From assembly GCA_946479515.1 (NCBI GenBank), contig CAMLGF010000030.1, positions 1 through 40,136 on the forward strand: 40,136 bases of DNA, read 5' to 3'. This document shows positions 10,722 through 19,653 of the stretch, piece by piece (positions within the stretch are counted from its first letter, which is position 1; each line of letters starts with the position of its first letter). Made by a program: the position numbers and the translations under genes. The notes under the pieces were generated by a model. It was not told the DNA's origin. It ran no database searches and saw nothing but the letters and a program-made list of their open reading frames with translations. The stretch is from an uncultured Pseudomonadota bacterium. GTDB lineage: Bacteria; Pseudomonadota; Gammaproteobacteria; Steroidobacterales; Steroidobacteraceae.

Positions 10722-13090
10722 TGGGGACATTCCTCATTTGCTGCAGATGAGGAATGTCCCCAATTCCCAATTTCGCGGTCGAAGAAGCGCACGATGTTCG
10801 CGTGCGCATGCAGCCCGGGGCCGGACTGCCGGATGAGCCCGTGCTTGCCGCCCGGGTAAGTCATCAGATCGAAGGGCTTCTGCAGGTCCTGCAGCCGCTT
10901 CATGAGAGCGGTGCTGTGCGCGAACAGCACGTTGTCGTCGGCCATTCCATGCACCAGCAACAGCGGGCGGCGCAGCGCATCGGCGTGCTCCAGCACGTTG
11001 CTCACCCGGTAGCCGGCGGCGTTCGCCTGCGGAGTAGATAGATATCGCTCGGTGTAATGCGTGTCGTACAGCGACCAGTCGGTGACCGGCGCACCGGCCA
11101 CGCCGGCGGCGAAGTACTCGGGTGCCTGCATCAGGCACATCAGCGTGAGATAGCCGCCGTAGCTCCAACCGAAGATGCCGATGCGCTTCGGATCCACGTA
11201 GTCCAGGCCCCGCAAGAATTCCACGCCCCGGACCTGGTCCTGCACCTCCACGCCGCCCAGGCGCCGGCCCTGGGACGTGATCAGCGCCGTCTCGAACCGC
11301 ATGCCGCGCTGACCGCTGCCGCGGTTGTCGAGCTGAAACACGACATAGCCGTGCTGCACGAGATACTGGTGAAACAGGCTGCCCCAGCTGTTCGTCACGC
11401 GCTGCACGCCCGGGCCGCCGTACACATCGACGAGCACCGGATATCGGCGGCCCGGCTCCAGGGTCCGCGGCTTGAGCAGCCGGTAATACAAGCGCTGTCC
11501 GTCGGCGGCCGCGATGCTGCCGAATTCCGCCGGCGCATGCTCGGCCACGTAGGGCGCATACGGATGCCCCGGTCCGATGCGCCCCGGCAGCAGCTCGGTC
11601 CGCAATTTTCCCGTGATGTCGCGCAGCGCGACGCTGCGCGGTGTTTCGGCGTTGCTGTACGTGTCCACGTACAGGCGCGCGTCCATCGACAGGTTGATGC
11701 TGTGCCAGCCTTCGCCCTGCGACACGCGTCGCGGCGCTCCCGGCGAGTCCAGCGAAACCGAATACAACTGCCTTTCGAGCGGTGAGGGCAGGCCCGCCGT
11801 GAAATAAACCCGTCGCCCACGCTCGTCGACAGCCTGGATCGCCGCGTCCGGCGACTCGCCCAGCACCATGTATTCGCCCGACGTCAGCTGCCGGATCAGC
11901 CGCCCGTCGTTGGCATAGAGATAGAGATGCTGAAAGCCGTCGCGCATGGATGCCCAGAGAAACTGCGGCGCGCGCTGCAGGAAGGTGAGCTCGTGATGCA
12001 ATGGCACCCAGCTCGTGCTGTGCTCGGCCAGGATCGTGCGGCCGCGGCCGGTGAGCGCATCGAAGCGCATCAGCTCGAGCGTCTTCTGATCCCGGCTCTG
12101 GCGTTGCACGGCGATGCCACGACTGTCGGGAAACCAGTCGACGCGCGGTAGATAGTAATCGCCGTCGCCCAGCTCGAGCGCCAGCCGGCTGTCGGCGGCG
12201 AGATCGGCGACCAGCAGGCTCACCTTCGCATTGGCGGCGCCCGCGGCCGGATAACGCTGCCGCACCGCGCGCGCGCCCGTGGCCTGGATCTCGAAGCGCT
12301 CGATCTCGGCCACCGGGGCTTCATCCACGCGCGCGAACACGATGCGCCGCTCGTCCGGCGACCACCAGTACCCCGTGTCGCGGTCCATCTCCTCCTGGGC
12401 GATGAACTCGGCCATGCCAAAGCTGATGAGGCCGCCCCCTTCGGTGGTCACGGCATGCTCCTCGCCGCTGGCGAGCTCGATGACATACAGGTTCTGATCG
12501 CGCACGAAGCTCACGTACTGCGAGTGCGGTGAGAAGCGCGCGTCGGTCTCGAAGCCCTCGGTCCGAGTCAGCCGTCGCACCGCCTGAGCGGAATGACCGG
12601 CGCCCTGCTTCGCGCCCAGGTCGTATAGATAGAGGTCGCCGTTCAGCGGAATCAACAGGTGCCGGCTGTCGGGCGCGAAACTGTATTCGACGATGCCGGA
12701 AAGCGCCGCCGTGCGCTGGCGTTCGCGACGCGCCTCTTCCTCGGCGGACAGTGCCTGGTCCGCGCCCGCCAGCGTGCGCGAGTCCACGAGCTGGCGATGG
12801 CGCGAGTGCGCCACGTCGTAGGCCCACAGATCATATCGATCCTTGTCATCCGCGCGCGCCTTGAGATAGGCGATGAGCTTGCCGTCGGGCGAGAACTTCA
12901 CACCCCGCAATGTCGGGCCATTGAGATCCGGCGCCGCGAAGATGCGCTCCAGCGTGAGCTTCTCCGCCTCGGCAGGCAGGGAAACCAGCAGAGCCGCCGC
13001 GAACATGGCGGCTGCGCCCACCCGAAAAGAAAACGCGTCGCGCCGGACGGGCCTGCGCACACCCTTTGTTACACTGCCGGGAAATTTCAT
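10718..13090 (-). CDS. S9 family peptidase, dipeptidyl peptidase IV type
   Basis: Exported serine peptidase of 790 residues expected to remove X-Pro dipeptides from peptides in the periplasm or outside. The basic N terminus and hydrophobic stretch ending in LVSLPAEA form a signal peptide (about residues 1-41). A beta-propeller (about 60-510) contains FSPDGKLIAYL-type repeats and the Glu-containing GMAEFIAQEEMDRDTGYWWSP segment that binds the substrate N terminus in DPP-IV. The alpha/beta hydrolase domain has Ser643 (GWSYGGY), Asp718 (HGMADDN) and His750 (GGKHGL). The final residues GHSSSAANEECPH are encoded by a palindromic repeat and are probably not ancestral. Divergent from a second prolyl peptidase 15 bases away. 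Confidence 0.93.
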   Translation of the reverse strand: MKFPGSVTKGVRRPVRRDAFSFRVGAAAMFAAALLVSLPAEAEKLTLERIFAAPDLNGPTLRGVKFSPDGKLIAYLKARADDKDRYDLWAYDVAHSRHRQLVDSRTLAGADQALSAEEEARRERQRTAALSGIVEYSFAPDSRHLLIPLNGDLYLYDLGAKQGAGHSAQAVRRLTRTEGFETDARFSPHSQYVSFVRDQNLYVIELASGEEHAVTTEGGGLISFGMAEFIAQEEMDRDTGYWWSPDERRIVFARVDEAPVAEIERFEIQATGARAVRQRYPAAGAANAKVSLLVADLAADSRLALELGDGDYYLPRVDWFPDSRGIAVQRQSRDQKTLELMRFDALTGRGRTILAEHSTSWVPLHHELTFLQRAPQFLWASMRDGFQHLYLYANDGRLIRQLTSGEYMVLGESPDAAIQAVDERGRRVYFTAGLPSPLERQLYSVSLDSPGAPRRVSQGEGWHSINLSMDARLYVDTYSNAETPRSVALRDITGKLRTELLPGRIGPGHPYAPYVAEHAPAEFGSIAAADGQRLYYRLLKPRTLEPGRRYPVLVDVYGGPGVQRVTNSWGSLFHQYLVQHGYVVFQLDNRGSGQRGMRFETALITSQGRRLGGVEVQDQVRGVEFLRGLDYVDPKRIGIFGWSYGGYLTLMCLMQAPEYFAAGVAGAPVTDWSLYDTHYTERYLSTPQANAAGYRVSNVLEHADALRRPLLLVHGMADDNVLFAHSTALMKRLQDLQKPFDLMTYPGGKHGLIRQSGPGLHAHANIVRFFDREIGNWGHSSSAANEECPH
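10722..10762. repeat. REP-like palindrome with GGGGACAT ends
   Basis: Perfect inverted repeat with 16-base arms (10722-10737 and 10747-10762) around a 9-base loop. The outer ends are GGGGACAT and ATGTCCCC, as in the larger element at 39361-39467. It begins directly after the stop of the hypothetical gene and lies inside the 3' end of the converging S9 peptidase gene, encoding about its last 13 residues. It may act as a two-way transcription terminator. It resembles the REP elements mobilised by RAYT transposases, but no transposase gene is in this window. Confidence 0.85.
13067..13075 (+). promoter_or_regulatory. Extended -10 promoter candidate for the prolyl oligopeptidase gene
   Basis: TG-T-TACACT is a good extended -10 element, 31 bases before the ATG at 13106. 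No convincing -35 was seen. It lies inside the 5' coding end of the divergent DPP-IV-type gene if that gene starts at 13090, so the two genes would share an extremely compact control region. Confidence 0.4.
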
Positions 13091-13105
13091 CCGTGGAGTT
13101 TAGGG

Positions 13106-15292
13106 ATGCACTTCAATCCTCGCCACACGGTCGCCGCCCTCGCGGGCGCGCTCGCGGCTCTGCTGGTCGCATGCGCCACCTCGACATCCTCGTCGCCCCG
13201 GGCGCAGAACACCGCGCCGACGATCGAAGCGATTCACTACCCACCAGCCGCGCGCGGCACCGTGGTCGACGACTACCACGGCACGAGGGTGCCGGACCCT
13301 TACCGCTGGTTCGAGAATCCGAACGCACGCGCTACCCAGGAATGGGTGGCCGCCGAAAACACCGTCTCGCAGCCCTTCCTCGAGCGGCTGCCACAACGCG
13401 CGTGGCTCGGCGAGCGACTCAAGCAGCTCTGGACTTACGAGCGCTTCGGCGTTCCGCGCCGCGAGGGTGGCAAATATTTCTACCTGCGCAACGACGGCAC
13501 GCAGGATCAGAGCGTGCTGTACGTCGCCGACTCGCTGGATGCGCCGCCGCGGGTGCTGGTCGATCCCAACGGCAACCGCGAGGACGCCACCATCGCGCTC
13601 ACGCAGTGGGAGCCGAGCCCCGACGGCCAGATCCTGGCCTATGCGCTCTCCGATGGCGGCACCGACTGGAACACCTGGCATTTCCGGCGCGTCAGCGACG
13701 GCGTGGATCTTCCGGTCGTCATGAAGTACAGCAAATTCTGGCCCGTCTCCTGGGCGCGCGACAGTTCGGGCGTGTACTACAGCCGGTACCCGCTCAAGCC
13801 CAACCAGTCCCCCGAAGACACCCGTGGTGACGACGCCGGCCGCCCCGACATCTATTTTCACAGGCTCACCGACGAACAATCCGCGGACAAGCTCATCTAC
13901 CAGGTGACCGATCACCCGACGCGCGTGCCCTCGGGCCAGGTCACCGAGGACGGCCGCTGGTTCATCATCGGTCTTTTCGACGGCTACCAGAGCAATGCCT
14001 GGCTCGTGCAGGATCTGCACAAGCCGGGCGCCAGGCCGCAGCCGCTGTTCGTGAAATGGGATGCGCTGTACAACTTCCTGGGCTCCAGAGGCGACCAGCT
14101 ATATTTCCAGACCACGAAGGATGCGCCGCGCGGCCGCGTCATCGCGGTGAACGCCCGCGATCCGGCGCCCGACAAATGGCGCACCGTGGTGCCGCAGGGC
14201 GACTACAGCATCAACAACGCCACGTACGTCGGTGGCCGCGTGGTGGTCGAGTACACGCGGGATGCGCGCAGCCTGGTGCGCCTGTTCGAGGCCAGCGGCG
14301 CGCCGGCGGGTGACGTCAAACTACCCGGCCTCGGCAGCGCCGCGGGCTTCCAGGGCAGCGGCGATGACCCAGAGACCTTCTTCTCGTATTCGGACTATCT
14401 GTCACCCACGCGCATCCTGCGCCTGGACGTGAGCACCAACAGCGTGAGCAACTTCCGCACACCGCAGGTGCCCGCGGACTTCACCCCGTATGTCACCGAG
14501 CAGGTGTTCTACCGCAGCAAGGATGGCACGCGGGTACCCATGTTCATCACGCGCCGCAAGGACGCGCCACGAGATGGCAACCAGCCCGTCATGCTGTACG
14601 GCTACGGCGGCTTCAATGTGACCCTGTCACCCGCGTTCAACCCCGCCATCCAGGCCTGGCTCGAAATGGGTGGAATCTATGCCGTCGCCAACCTGCGCGG
14701 CGGCGGCGAGTATGGCGAGGAGTGGCATCTGGCCGGCACGCGGCTGAAGAAGCAGAACGTGTTCGACGATTTCATTGCCGCGGCGGAATTCCTGATCCGC
14801 GAGAAGTACACCAGCAGCAAGCGGCTCGCCATCCTCGGACGCAGCAATGGCGGCCTGCTGGTGGGCGCCGCGCTCACGCAGCGGCCCGATCTGTTCGGCG
14901 CCGCGCTGCCCGGTGTCGGCGTCATGGACATGCTGCGGTATCACACCGCCAGCGCGAACGCGCGCCAGTGGTCCAGCGATTTCGGTCTCTCGGAAAATCC
15001 CGAAGAGTTCAAGGCGATCCGCGCGTACTCACCGGTGCACAACGTGAAGCCGGGCGTGTGCTACCCGCCCACGCTCATCACCACCGCCGATCGCGACGAT
15101 CGCGTGGTGCCCTGGCACAGCTACAAGTTCGCCGCCGAGCTGCAGCACGCGCAGAGCTGCCCCAACCCCGTGTTGATCCGCATCGAGACGAGGGCGGGGC
15201 ACGGCGCCGGCAAGCCGGTGTGGATGCAGATCGAAGACATCGCCGATCAGTTCGGGTTCGTGGCGAATGCATTGGGTATGGCGGGAGGCTGA
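13106..15292 (+). CDS. Prolyl oligopeptidase family lipoprotein (S9A)
   Basis: Serine peptidase of 728 residues that should cut after proline in short peptides. The N terminus is a lipoprotein signal (hydrophobic stretch ending [11 protein letters not shown], Cys about residue 22), so the enzyme is predicted to be membrane-anchored in the periplasm. The propeller domain starts with the family motif [16 protein letters not shown]. The hydrolase domain has Ser580 (GRSNGGLL), the catalytic Asp in [11 protein letters not shown] and His699 (AGHGAGKP). The ATG at 13106 has GGAG at 13095-13098; the open frame further upstream is antisense to the neighbouring peptidase gene and is rejected as coding. 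Together with the DPP-IV-type neighbour it suggests use of proline-rich peptides. Confidence 0.94.
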   Translation: MHFNPRHTVAALAGALAALLVACATSTSSSPRAQNTAPTIEAIHYPPAARGTVVDDYHGTRVPDPYRWFENPNARATQEWVAAENTVSQPFLERLPQRAWLGERLKQLWTYERFGVPRREGGKYFYLRNDGTQDQSVLYVADSLDAPPRVLVDPNGNREDATIALTQWEPSPDGQILAYALSDGGTDWNTWHFRRVSDGVDLPVVMKYSKFWPVSWARDSSGVYYSRYPLKPNQSPEDTRGDDAGRPDIYFHRLTDEQSADKLIYQVTDHPTRVPSGQVTEDGRWFIIGLFDGYQSNAWLVQDLHKPGARPQPLFVKWDALYNFLGSRGDQLYFQTTKDAPRGRVIAVNARDPAPDKWRTVVPQGDYSINNATYVGGRVVVEYTRDARSLVRLFEASGAPAGDVKLPGLGSAAGFQGSGDDPETFFSYSDYLSPTRILRLDVSTNSVSNFRTPQVPADFTPYVTEQVFYRSKDGTRVPMFITRRKDAPRDGNQPVMLYGYGGFNVTLSPAFNPAIQAWLEMGGIYAVANLRGGGEYGEEWHLAGTRLKKQNVFDDFIAAAEFLIREKYTSSKRLAILGRSNGGLLVGAALTQRPDLFGAALPGVGVMDMLRYHTASANARQWSSDFGLSENPEEFKAIRAYSPVHNVKPGVCYPPTLITTADRDDRVVPWHSYKFAAELQHAQSCPNPVLIRIETRAGHGAGKPVWMQIEDIADQFGFVANALGMAGG

Positions 15293-15311
15293 GAGGAACC
15301 GCCGTTCCTCT
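15292..15311. terminator. Hairpin between converging peptidase and Rhs genes
   Basis: An 8-base perfect stem (AGAGGAAC, 4-base loop, GTTCCTCT) starts at the last base of the prolyl oligopeptidase stop codon. It lies just before the end of the converging Rhs fragment. The T run is short (TT), so it is a modest terminator candidate working on either strand. Confidence 0.5.
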
Positions 15312-15359
15312 TGTCACAGAGGCACCCGCTGCATGCGCGGTGTTCGCACAGACCGGATC

Positions 15360-15432
15360 TCAGCCCGACGGGATCCTCTCAGCATATCGCCCGACCGCCG
15401 GATCGCAGGCTCTGAAGTAGTTGTGGTGTGAT
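15360..15432 (-). pseudogene. Frame-shifted remnant of another Rhs core end
   Basis: Read on the minus strand in a different frame from the surrounding Rhs fragment, this segment gives HHNYFRACDPAVGRY followed by a few residues and a stop. That is a decayed copy of the core end NYFRDYDPAVGRY found at 15520-15590 and again in the second Rhs gene. It lies exactly where the toxin tip should be and looks like a displaced orphan tip or core end left by recombination. Confidence 0.6.
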
Positions 15433-15489
15433 CGACGAGAAGGCCAGTTGGATCGTCAAGAGAGACTGGGTTCGCGTTAACGCAAAGGT

Positions 15490-16037
15490 ACGTGTTGAGG
15501 CCGCCAGCCAGTCTGATGGGGTCGCTCTGCACGTATCGCCCAACGGCTGGATCGTAGTCTCTGAAGTAGTTGTAATGCAGCCCGACGATCTCATCGTACT
15601 GCTGCCCCGCGAACCGCAAGCTGTAAACGAACGCCCCCAGTGAGGACGGGTTCTCATCCGGCGCCGTGGTGCCGAACGGATCCGAGTCCCACCGCCAGCG
15701 GATGTTGTTGGCCGTATCCGTGACCAGCCTTGGCGTGTTCAGGTGATCGGCATGCACGTAGTACACGACCACTCCCCCTGATCCATCCGGGCGCAGCGTG
15801 GTCACGGGCGTGTCGCCCAACCACACGGTCTCCTGGATCAGGTCCCCGGCGCCGGTGTACTCACCGGCCAGATGCCCGGCCTCGTCGTACACGTAGAGCG
15901 TGGTGACGCCGCCGTGGGTGACGCTGGTCATGCGGCCGCGGTGGTTGTACGTGAACGTGGCGCCGCCGAAGGCCAGCGTGTTGCCGGCGTTGTCGTAGGC
16001 GTAGCTGCGCGCGAGCGAGCCTGCGATCGAGCTCACG
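15490..16037 (-). repeat. Rhs core direct repeat, copy 1
   Basis: Same orientation as the copy at 17420-18042 and clearly similar in both DNA and protein. The proteins share GSLAR, YNHRGRM, VHADHLNTPRLVTD, NIRWxW and the RYVQSDPI end. Copy 2 has an extra segment around YNALGQRVKRSTSTET. Recombination between the copies would delete the PLA2 tip and the ankyrin gene. Confidence 0.75.
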
Positions 16038-16443
16038 CGGTTGCTGGTGGGGGAGTTGGCGTAGCTGCTCGGGCTGCTGCCGGTCTCGCTGAGGCGGTTG
16101 CCGTTGGCGTCGTAGGTCCAGCCCTGGGTCACGCTGGCCGAGGTCGCCGAGGACAGCCGGTCGAGGGCGTCGTAGCCGTAGTTCCACGACAGCGACGGGT
16201 CCAGCGCATCGTCGATGCCGGTGATGCGGAACGCGTCGTCGTAGGCGTAGTTCTTGAGGCTCGCGCCGTTGGCGTTGTCTACCTGCGTCACCTTGCCGTC
16301 GGCGTCGAAGCCGGGCCCCAGACACAGACGGGAAAGCCGATGTGAATACAGGTCACGAATATGGCCGAACTGTTCGGACTCGTAGCTCACGCAATGCGAA
16401 TCATGGCACCGGGTTGCGATTCGACGAATGTAGAATGTTCGCG

Positions 16444-17055
16444 TTACTCGCGGGCTCCATAACGCCTCAGTACCTCTTCAACTCTTGAATGGCGTCCTTG
16501 CACGGCCCGAGTGAGGGCGGTGCGGCCATCTTTTGCCCGAGAATCCAGGTCCGCGCCGGCCGCAACGAGCTGTTCCACCACTCGCTCATGGCCTTTCCAT
16601 GCTGCGAATATCAGCGGCGTATACCCATAGCGTTCTTCTGAAGTGTTCGGATTAGCGCCAGCCTTGATTAAGGCGTCGACAATTTCATCCTGCCCCAAGT
16701 ACGAAGCCTGCATTAGCGGAGTGTTTCGACCAATGCCTTCAAGATTTGGCGACGCACCTTTGGACAACAGATATTGAACGATTGCGACGTGCCCATTTTC
16801 AGTTGCACGCAATAACGGCGAATCCAAAGTGGCCGGCAACTGCGCGTTAACTAGGTCAGCCCCTGACCCCTCGACGATTCTTCGGACGGATCCCTCGTCA
16901 CCAGTTGCACAAGCATTCATGAGATCTACAAGAGTGTCCGTTCTTGAGTCCGAGCCGCCTGTTACAGCTGGACCTCCAGCAGGCGATTCCAAGCCACAGC
17001 TGCAAAGAACCGCAGTCGCCAGGACCATGACTAGAATGAATTGTAGTCGCAGCAA
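16444..17055 (-). CDS. Ankyrin-repeat lipoprotein, probable immunity protein
   Basis: About 203 residues. The TTG at 17055 is chosen because it has a strong ribosome-binding site (AGGAG, 5 bases away) and gives a lipoprotein signal ending LATAVLCSC, with the lipid Cys near residue 20. Four to five ankyrin repeats follow, for example NGHVAIVQYLLSKGASPN, GQDEIVDALIKAGANPN and GHERVVEQLVAAGADL. The gene starts inside the last codons of the PLA2-tipped Rhs gene (25-base overlap), the usual arrangement of a toxin and its immunity gene. A lipid-anchored periplasmic location would suit protection from a phospholipase acting on membranes. Base composition is less GC-rich than in flanking genes, suggesting transfer. 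The immunity role is inferred from context. Confidence 0.8.
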   Translation of the reverse strand: MLRLQFILVMVLATAVLCSCGLESPAGGPAVTGGSDSRTDTLVDLMNACATGDEGSVRRIVEGSGADLVNAQLPATLDSPLLRATENGHVAIVQYLLSKGASPNLEGIGRNTPLMQASYLGQDEIVDALIKAGANPNTSEERYGYTPLIFAAWKGHERVVEQLVAAGADLDSRAKDGRTALTRAVQGRHSRVEEVLRRYGARE

Positions 17056-18047
17056 TTGCTCTCCTTTTGTGCCGCAATATAGGCCCCGCGCCCACCCCAC
17101 CTAAGTGCCAGGAAATACCTAAGAGCCAGCTTTCTGCAGATGCTGAATTCCCGGGCATCGAGAAGGTGCGGATTCTTGCATGCATCTCGCGCATCCTTCA
17201 GAAAATCCAAGTCGCAGCTCCAACGGCTTCTTCCGCAAGTGCCGTAGCATGCATCGTGGTTGCGGCACGCGAAGTAGAAGCTGAAGGTGCCGTAACTCAT
17301 CGGAAACTTTTGTCCTCCATCAGCACCGCAAATACTGGGGCCGGTGAGTGATGGACCCCAATCCAATCCGTCTCCTGGCACACTCGTGCTCAAGCCGCGT
17401 TGGTCAATTTTGCTATTCGGTTGAACGTTCGCATATGCATAGGTGTTCAGCCCTCCCCTGAGTCCAATCGGGTCCGATTGGACGTACCTGCCTACCGCCG
17501 GATCGTAGTCCCTGAAGTAGTTGTAATGCAGCCCCACGACCGCATCGTACTGCTGCCCCGGAAACCTCAAGTTGTAAATGAACGGACCGAGCGATGATGG
17601 ATCCTCATTGGGCACACGAGTGCCGAACGCATCCGACTCCCAGCTCCAGCGGATGTTGTTGCTGGTATCGGTGACGAGCCGCGGGGTGTTGAGGTGGTCG
17701 GCGTGAACGTAGTACAGAACCACGCCGCCGGAGCCATTCGGGCGCAACGTCGCGATGGGCATGTCCCCCAGCCACACGGTCTCCTGCACCAGCGAGCCAG
17801 CCGCATCGTATTCGCCCACGAGATGCCCGGCCTCGTCGTAGACGTAAAGCGCGGTTTCAGTCGATGTCGAGCGCTTCACGCGTTGGCCGAGCGCGTTGTA
17901 AATATAGGTCGCAGTGACGCCGCCGTTGCTCGCGGTGAGCATGCGGCCTCGGTGGTTGTAGCTGATCGTCGCGCTCCCGTAGCTCAACGTGTTACCGGCG
18001 CTGTCATAGCCGTAGGTGCGCGCGAGTGAGCCCGAAATCGAGTTCAT
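17031..18047 (-). CDS. Rhs core fragment with phospholipase A2-like toxin tip
   Basis: A 338-residue protein from ATG 18047. Residues 1-200 are the end of an Rhs shell (YDSAGNTLSYG, VHADHLNTPRLVTD, NYFRDYDPAVGRYVQSDPIGL). After the DPIGL boundary the tip (about 205-338) is Cys-rich and resembles secreted phospholipase A2. It has CGADGGQKFP, then the catalytic His264-Asp265 in CRNHDACYGTCG, then CDLDF and further cysteines. Such tips would hydrolyse membrane phospholipids. The N-terminal delivery part of a real Rhs toxin is missing; the frame is open back to the zapD stop codon at 18111 but has no better start. An overlapping ankyrin lipoprotein gene follows. Whether the fragment is expressed or is an orphan tip module is uncertain. 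Confidence 0.8.
   Translation of the reverse strand: MNSISGSLARTYGYDSAGNTLSYGSATISYNHRGRMLTASNGGVTATYIYNALGQRVKRSTSTETALYVYDEAGHLVGEYDAAGSLVQETVWLGDMPIATLRPNGSGGVVLYYVHADHLNTPRLVTDTSNNIRWSWESDAFGTRVPNEDPSSLGPFIYNLRFPGQQYDAVVGLHYNYFRDYDPAVGRYVQSDPIGLRGGLNTYAYANVQPNSKIDQRGLSTSVPGDGLDWGPSLTGPSICGADGGQKFPMSYGTFSFYFACRNHDACYGTCGRSRWSCDLDFLKDARDACKNPHLLDAREFSICRKLALRYFLALRWGGRGAYIAAQKESNCCDYNSF
17420..18042 (-). repeat. Rhs core direct repeat, copy 2
   Basis: Second copy of the Rhs core DNA described at 15490-16037, in the same orientation, ending at the conserved core boundary just before the PLA2 tip. Confidence 0.75.
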
Positions 18048-18110
18048 CCGGACGTTGTTGATATGCTCGATTTTTTCGACGCCGGCGACGCCGGCGCGCT
18101 CAACGCCCTG

Positions 18111-19009
18111 TCACGTGCAGCAAGTCAGCGTGAACGGCACATCATCCGTCGTCTGCTGCGGCCGCGTCTGCAAGCCATTCCACGCCAGCAGCCGCACCGA
18201 GCAGCGGTAGTGAGAACCCGACGTCTCCGGATACAACCCCGAGTTCGCCGGCAAGGCGATGCGCACCAGCTGGATGGGCGTGTCGCGCTCGAAGGTGATG
18301 TGGTACACGCCGCCGCGGGCGATCTCCTGGCGCGGCTTGCCGTGCTGGCGCGTGATCCACAGCAGTTCGGCGATGGCGTCGCACAGCGGGCGCAGGGTAG
18401 TCAGCCACTCGTTGAACGAGCGCGAGCGTTGCTGCGTCTCCTGGTTCAGCCAGTAGAAGAAATCCGGCAGGTCGAACTCGCAGGTGCCGCCCGGGATGGC
18501 GCTGCGATGCTTGATCGCGGATAGGAACTCGGAATCCTTGAGGCTGGCGAGGTAGTTCGACCCGCAGGCGACGAGATCTGCGCGCAGGCGCAGCAGGTTC
18601 GACATGACGGTTCTCAGGCGCGCCGAATCGACGCCCGGCTTGCTCTGGAACACGTTGAGCTGCGCGAGATGGCGCTCGAGCTCCTTCATCACGTCGGCGC
18701 GCACGTCGCTGCGCGCGGCGATGGCGAGGATGTCGATGAGACTGCCCATGGCGGCGCGGCTGCCCCACTGGCTCTGCATCTCGTTGTGATACAGGGCCTG
18801 GCTGTAGAGGAAGTCGAGACGCAGGAAGGTGCGCATGCGCTCGTTGAGCGGCTGTTCGAAGATCAGCGGCGCGCTCTCGGCGACTTGCTCCGCCTGTGTT
18901 TCGTCTGTTTTCTGGGCCTCTTCCGGCATCTCGGTATTCTGCGCGCTCGCGCCGTCCGCCGTAAACCGCCCGGAATGGCCGCTATCGGGCTCGTCGCTGC
19001 CGTCCGGAC

Positions 19010-19013
<4 letters not shown>
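18111..19013 (-). CDS. zapD: Cell division protein ZapD (DUF1342)
   Basis: FtsZ-binding protein that bundles Z-ring filaments in the cytoplasm. The family core begins at about residue 50 (IFEQPLNERMRTFLRLDFLY) and continues with HNEMQSQWGSRAAM, IPGGTCEFDLPDFFYWL and the C-terminal GSHYRCSVRLLAW, all typical. At 300 residues it is about 50 longer than E. coli ZapD because of an acidic, low-complexity N-terminal extension. The GTG start at 19013 overlaps the coaE stop (GTGA), which supports the long form. Its usual neighbour yacG is not downstream; an Rhs fragment abuts the stop codon instead. Confidence 0.92.
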
Positions 19014-19651
<638 letters not shown>

Positions 19652-19653
19652 GT

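Larger units (their letters stand above)
15314..16390 (-). pseudogene. Truncated Rhs core protein with degenerate C-terminal tip
   Basis: A 358-residue fragment of an Rhs (YD-repeat) protein. It contains several YD-type repeats (YDANGNRLSETG, YDNAGNTLAFGG) and the Rhs core hallmark VHADHLNTPRLVTD. The conserved end is GLHYNYFRDYDPAVGRYVQ, where toxin tips normally begin. Full-length Rhs proteins exceed 1,000 residues, and here the delivery domain and most of the shell are missing. The pre-toxin motif reads DPIRL where DPIGL is usual, and the tip lasts only about 55 residues without a recognisable toxin domain, so it is probably inactive. The GTG start at 16390 is arbitrary because the fragment has no proper beginning. 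Confidence 0.75.

Noticed and set aside
15428..15643. Short plus-strand frames within the Rhs island as extra immunity genes
   Set aside because: They are antisense to the Rhs core, whose minus-strand translation matches the family; no signal peptide or independent ribosome-binding site is seen.
18061..18110. Hairpin and A/T run between zapD and the Rhs fragment as a terminator
   Set aside because: The homopolymer run is on the wrong side of the GCCGGC hairpin for either transcript, and the stretch is open in the Rhs frame.
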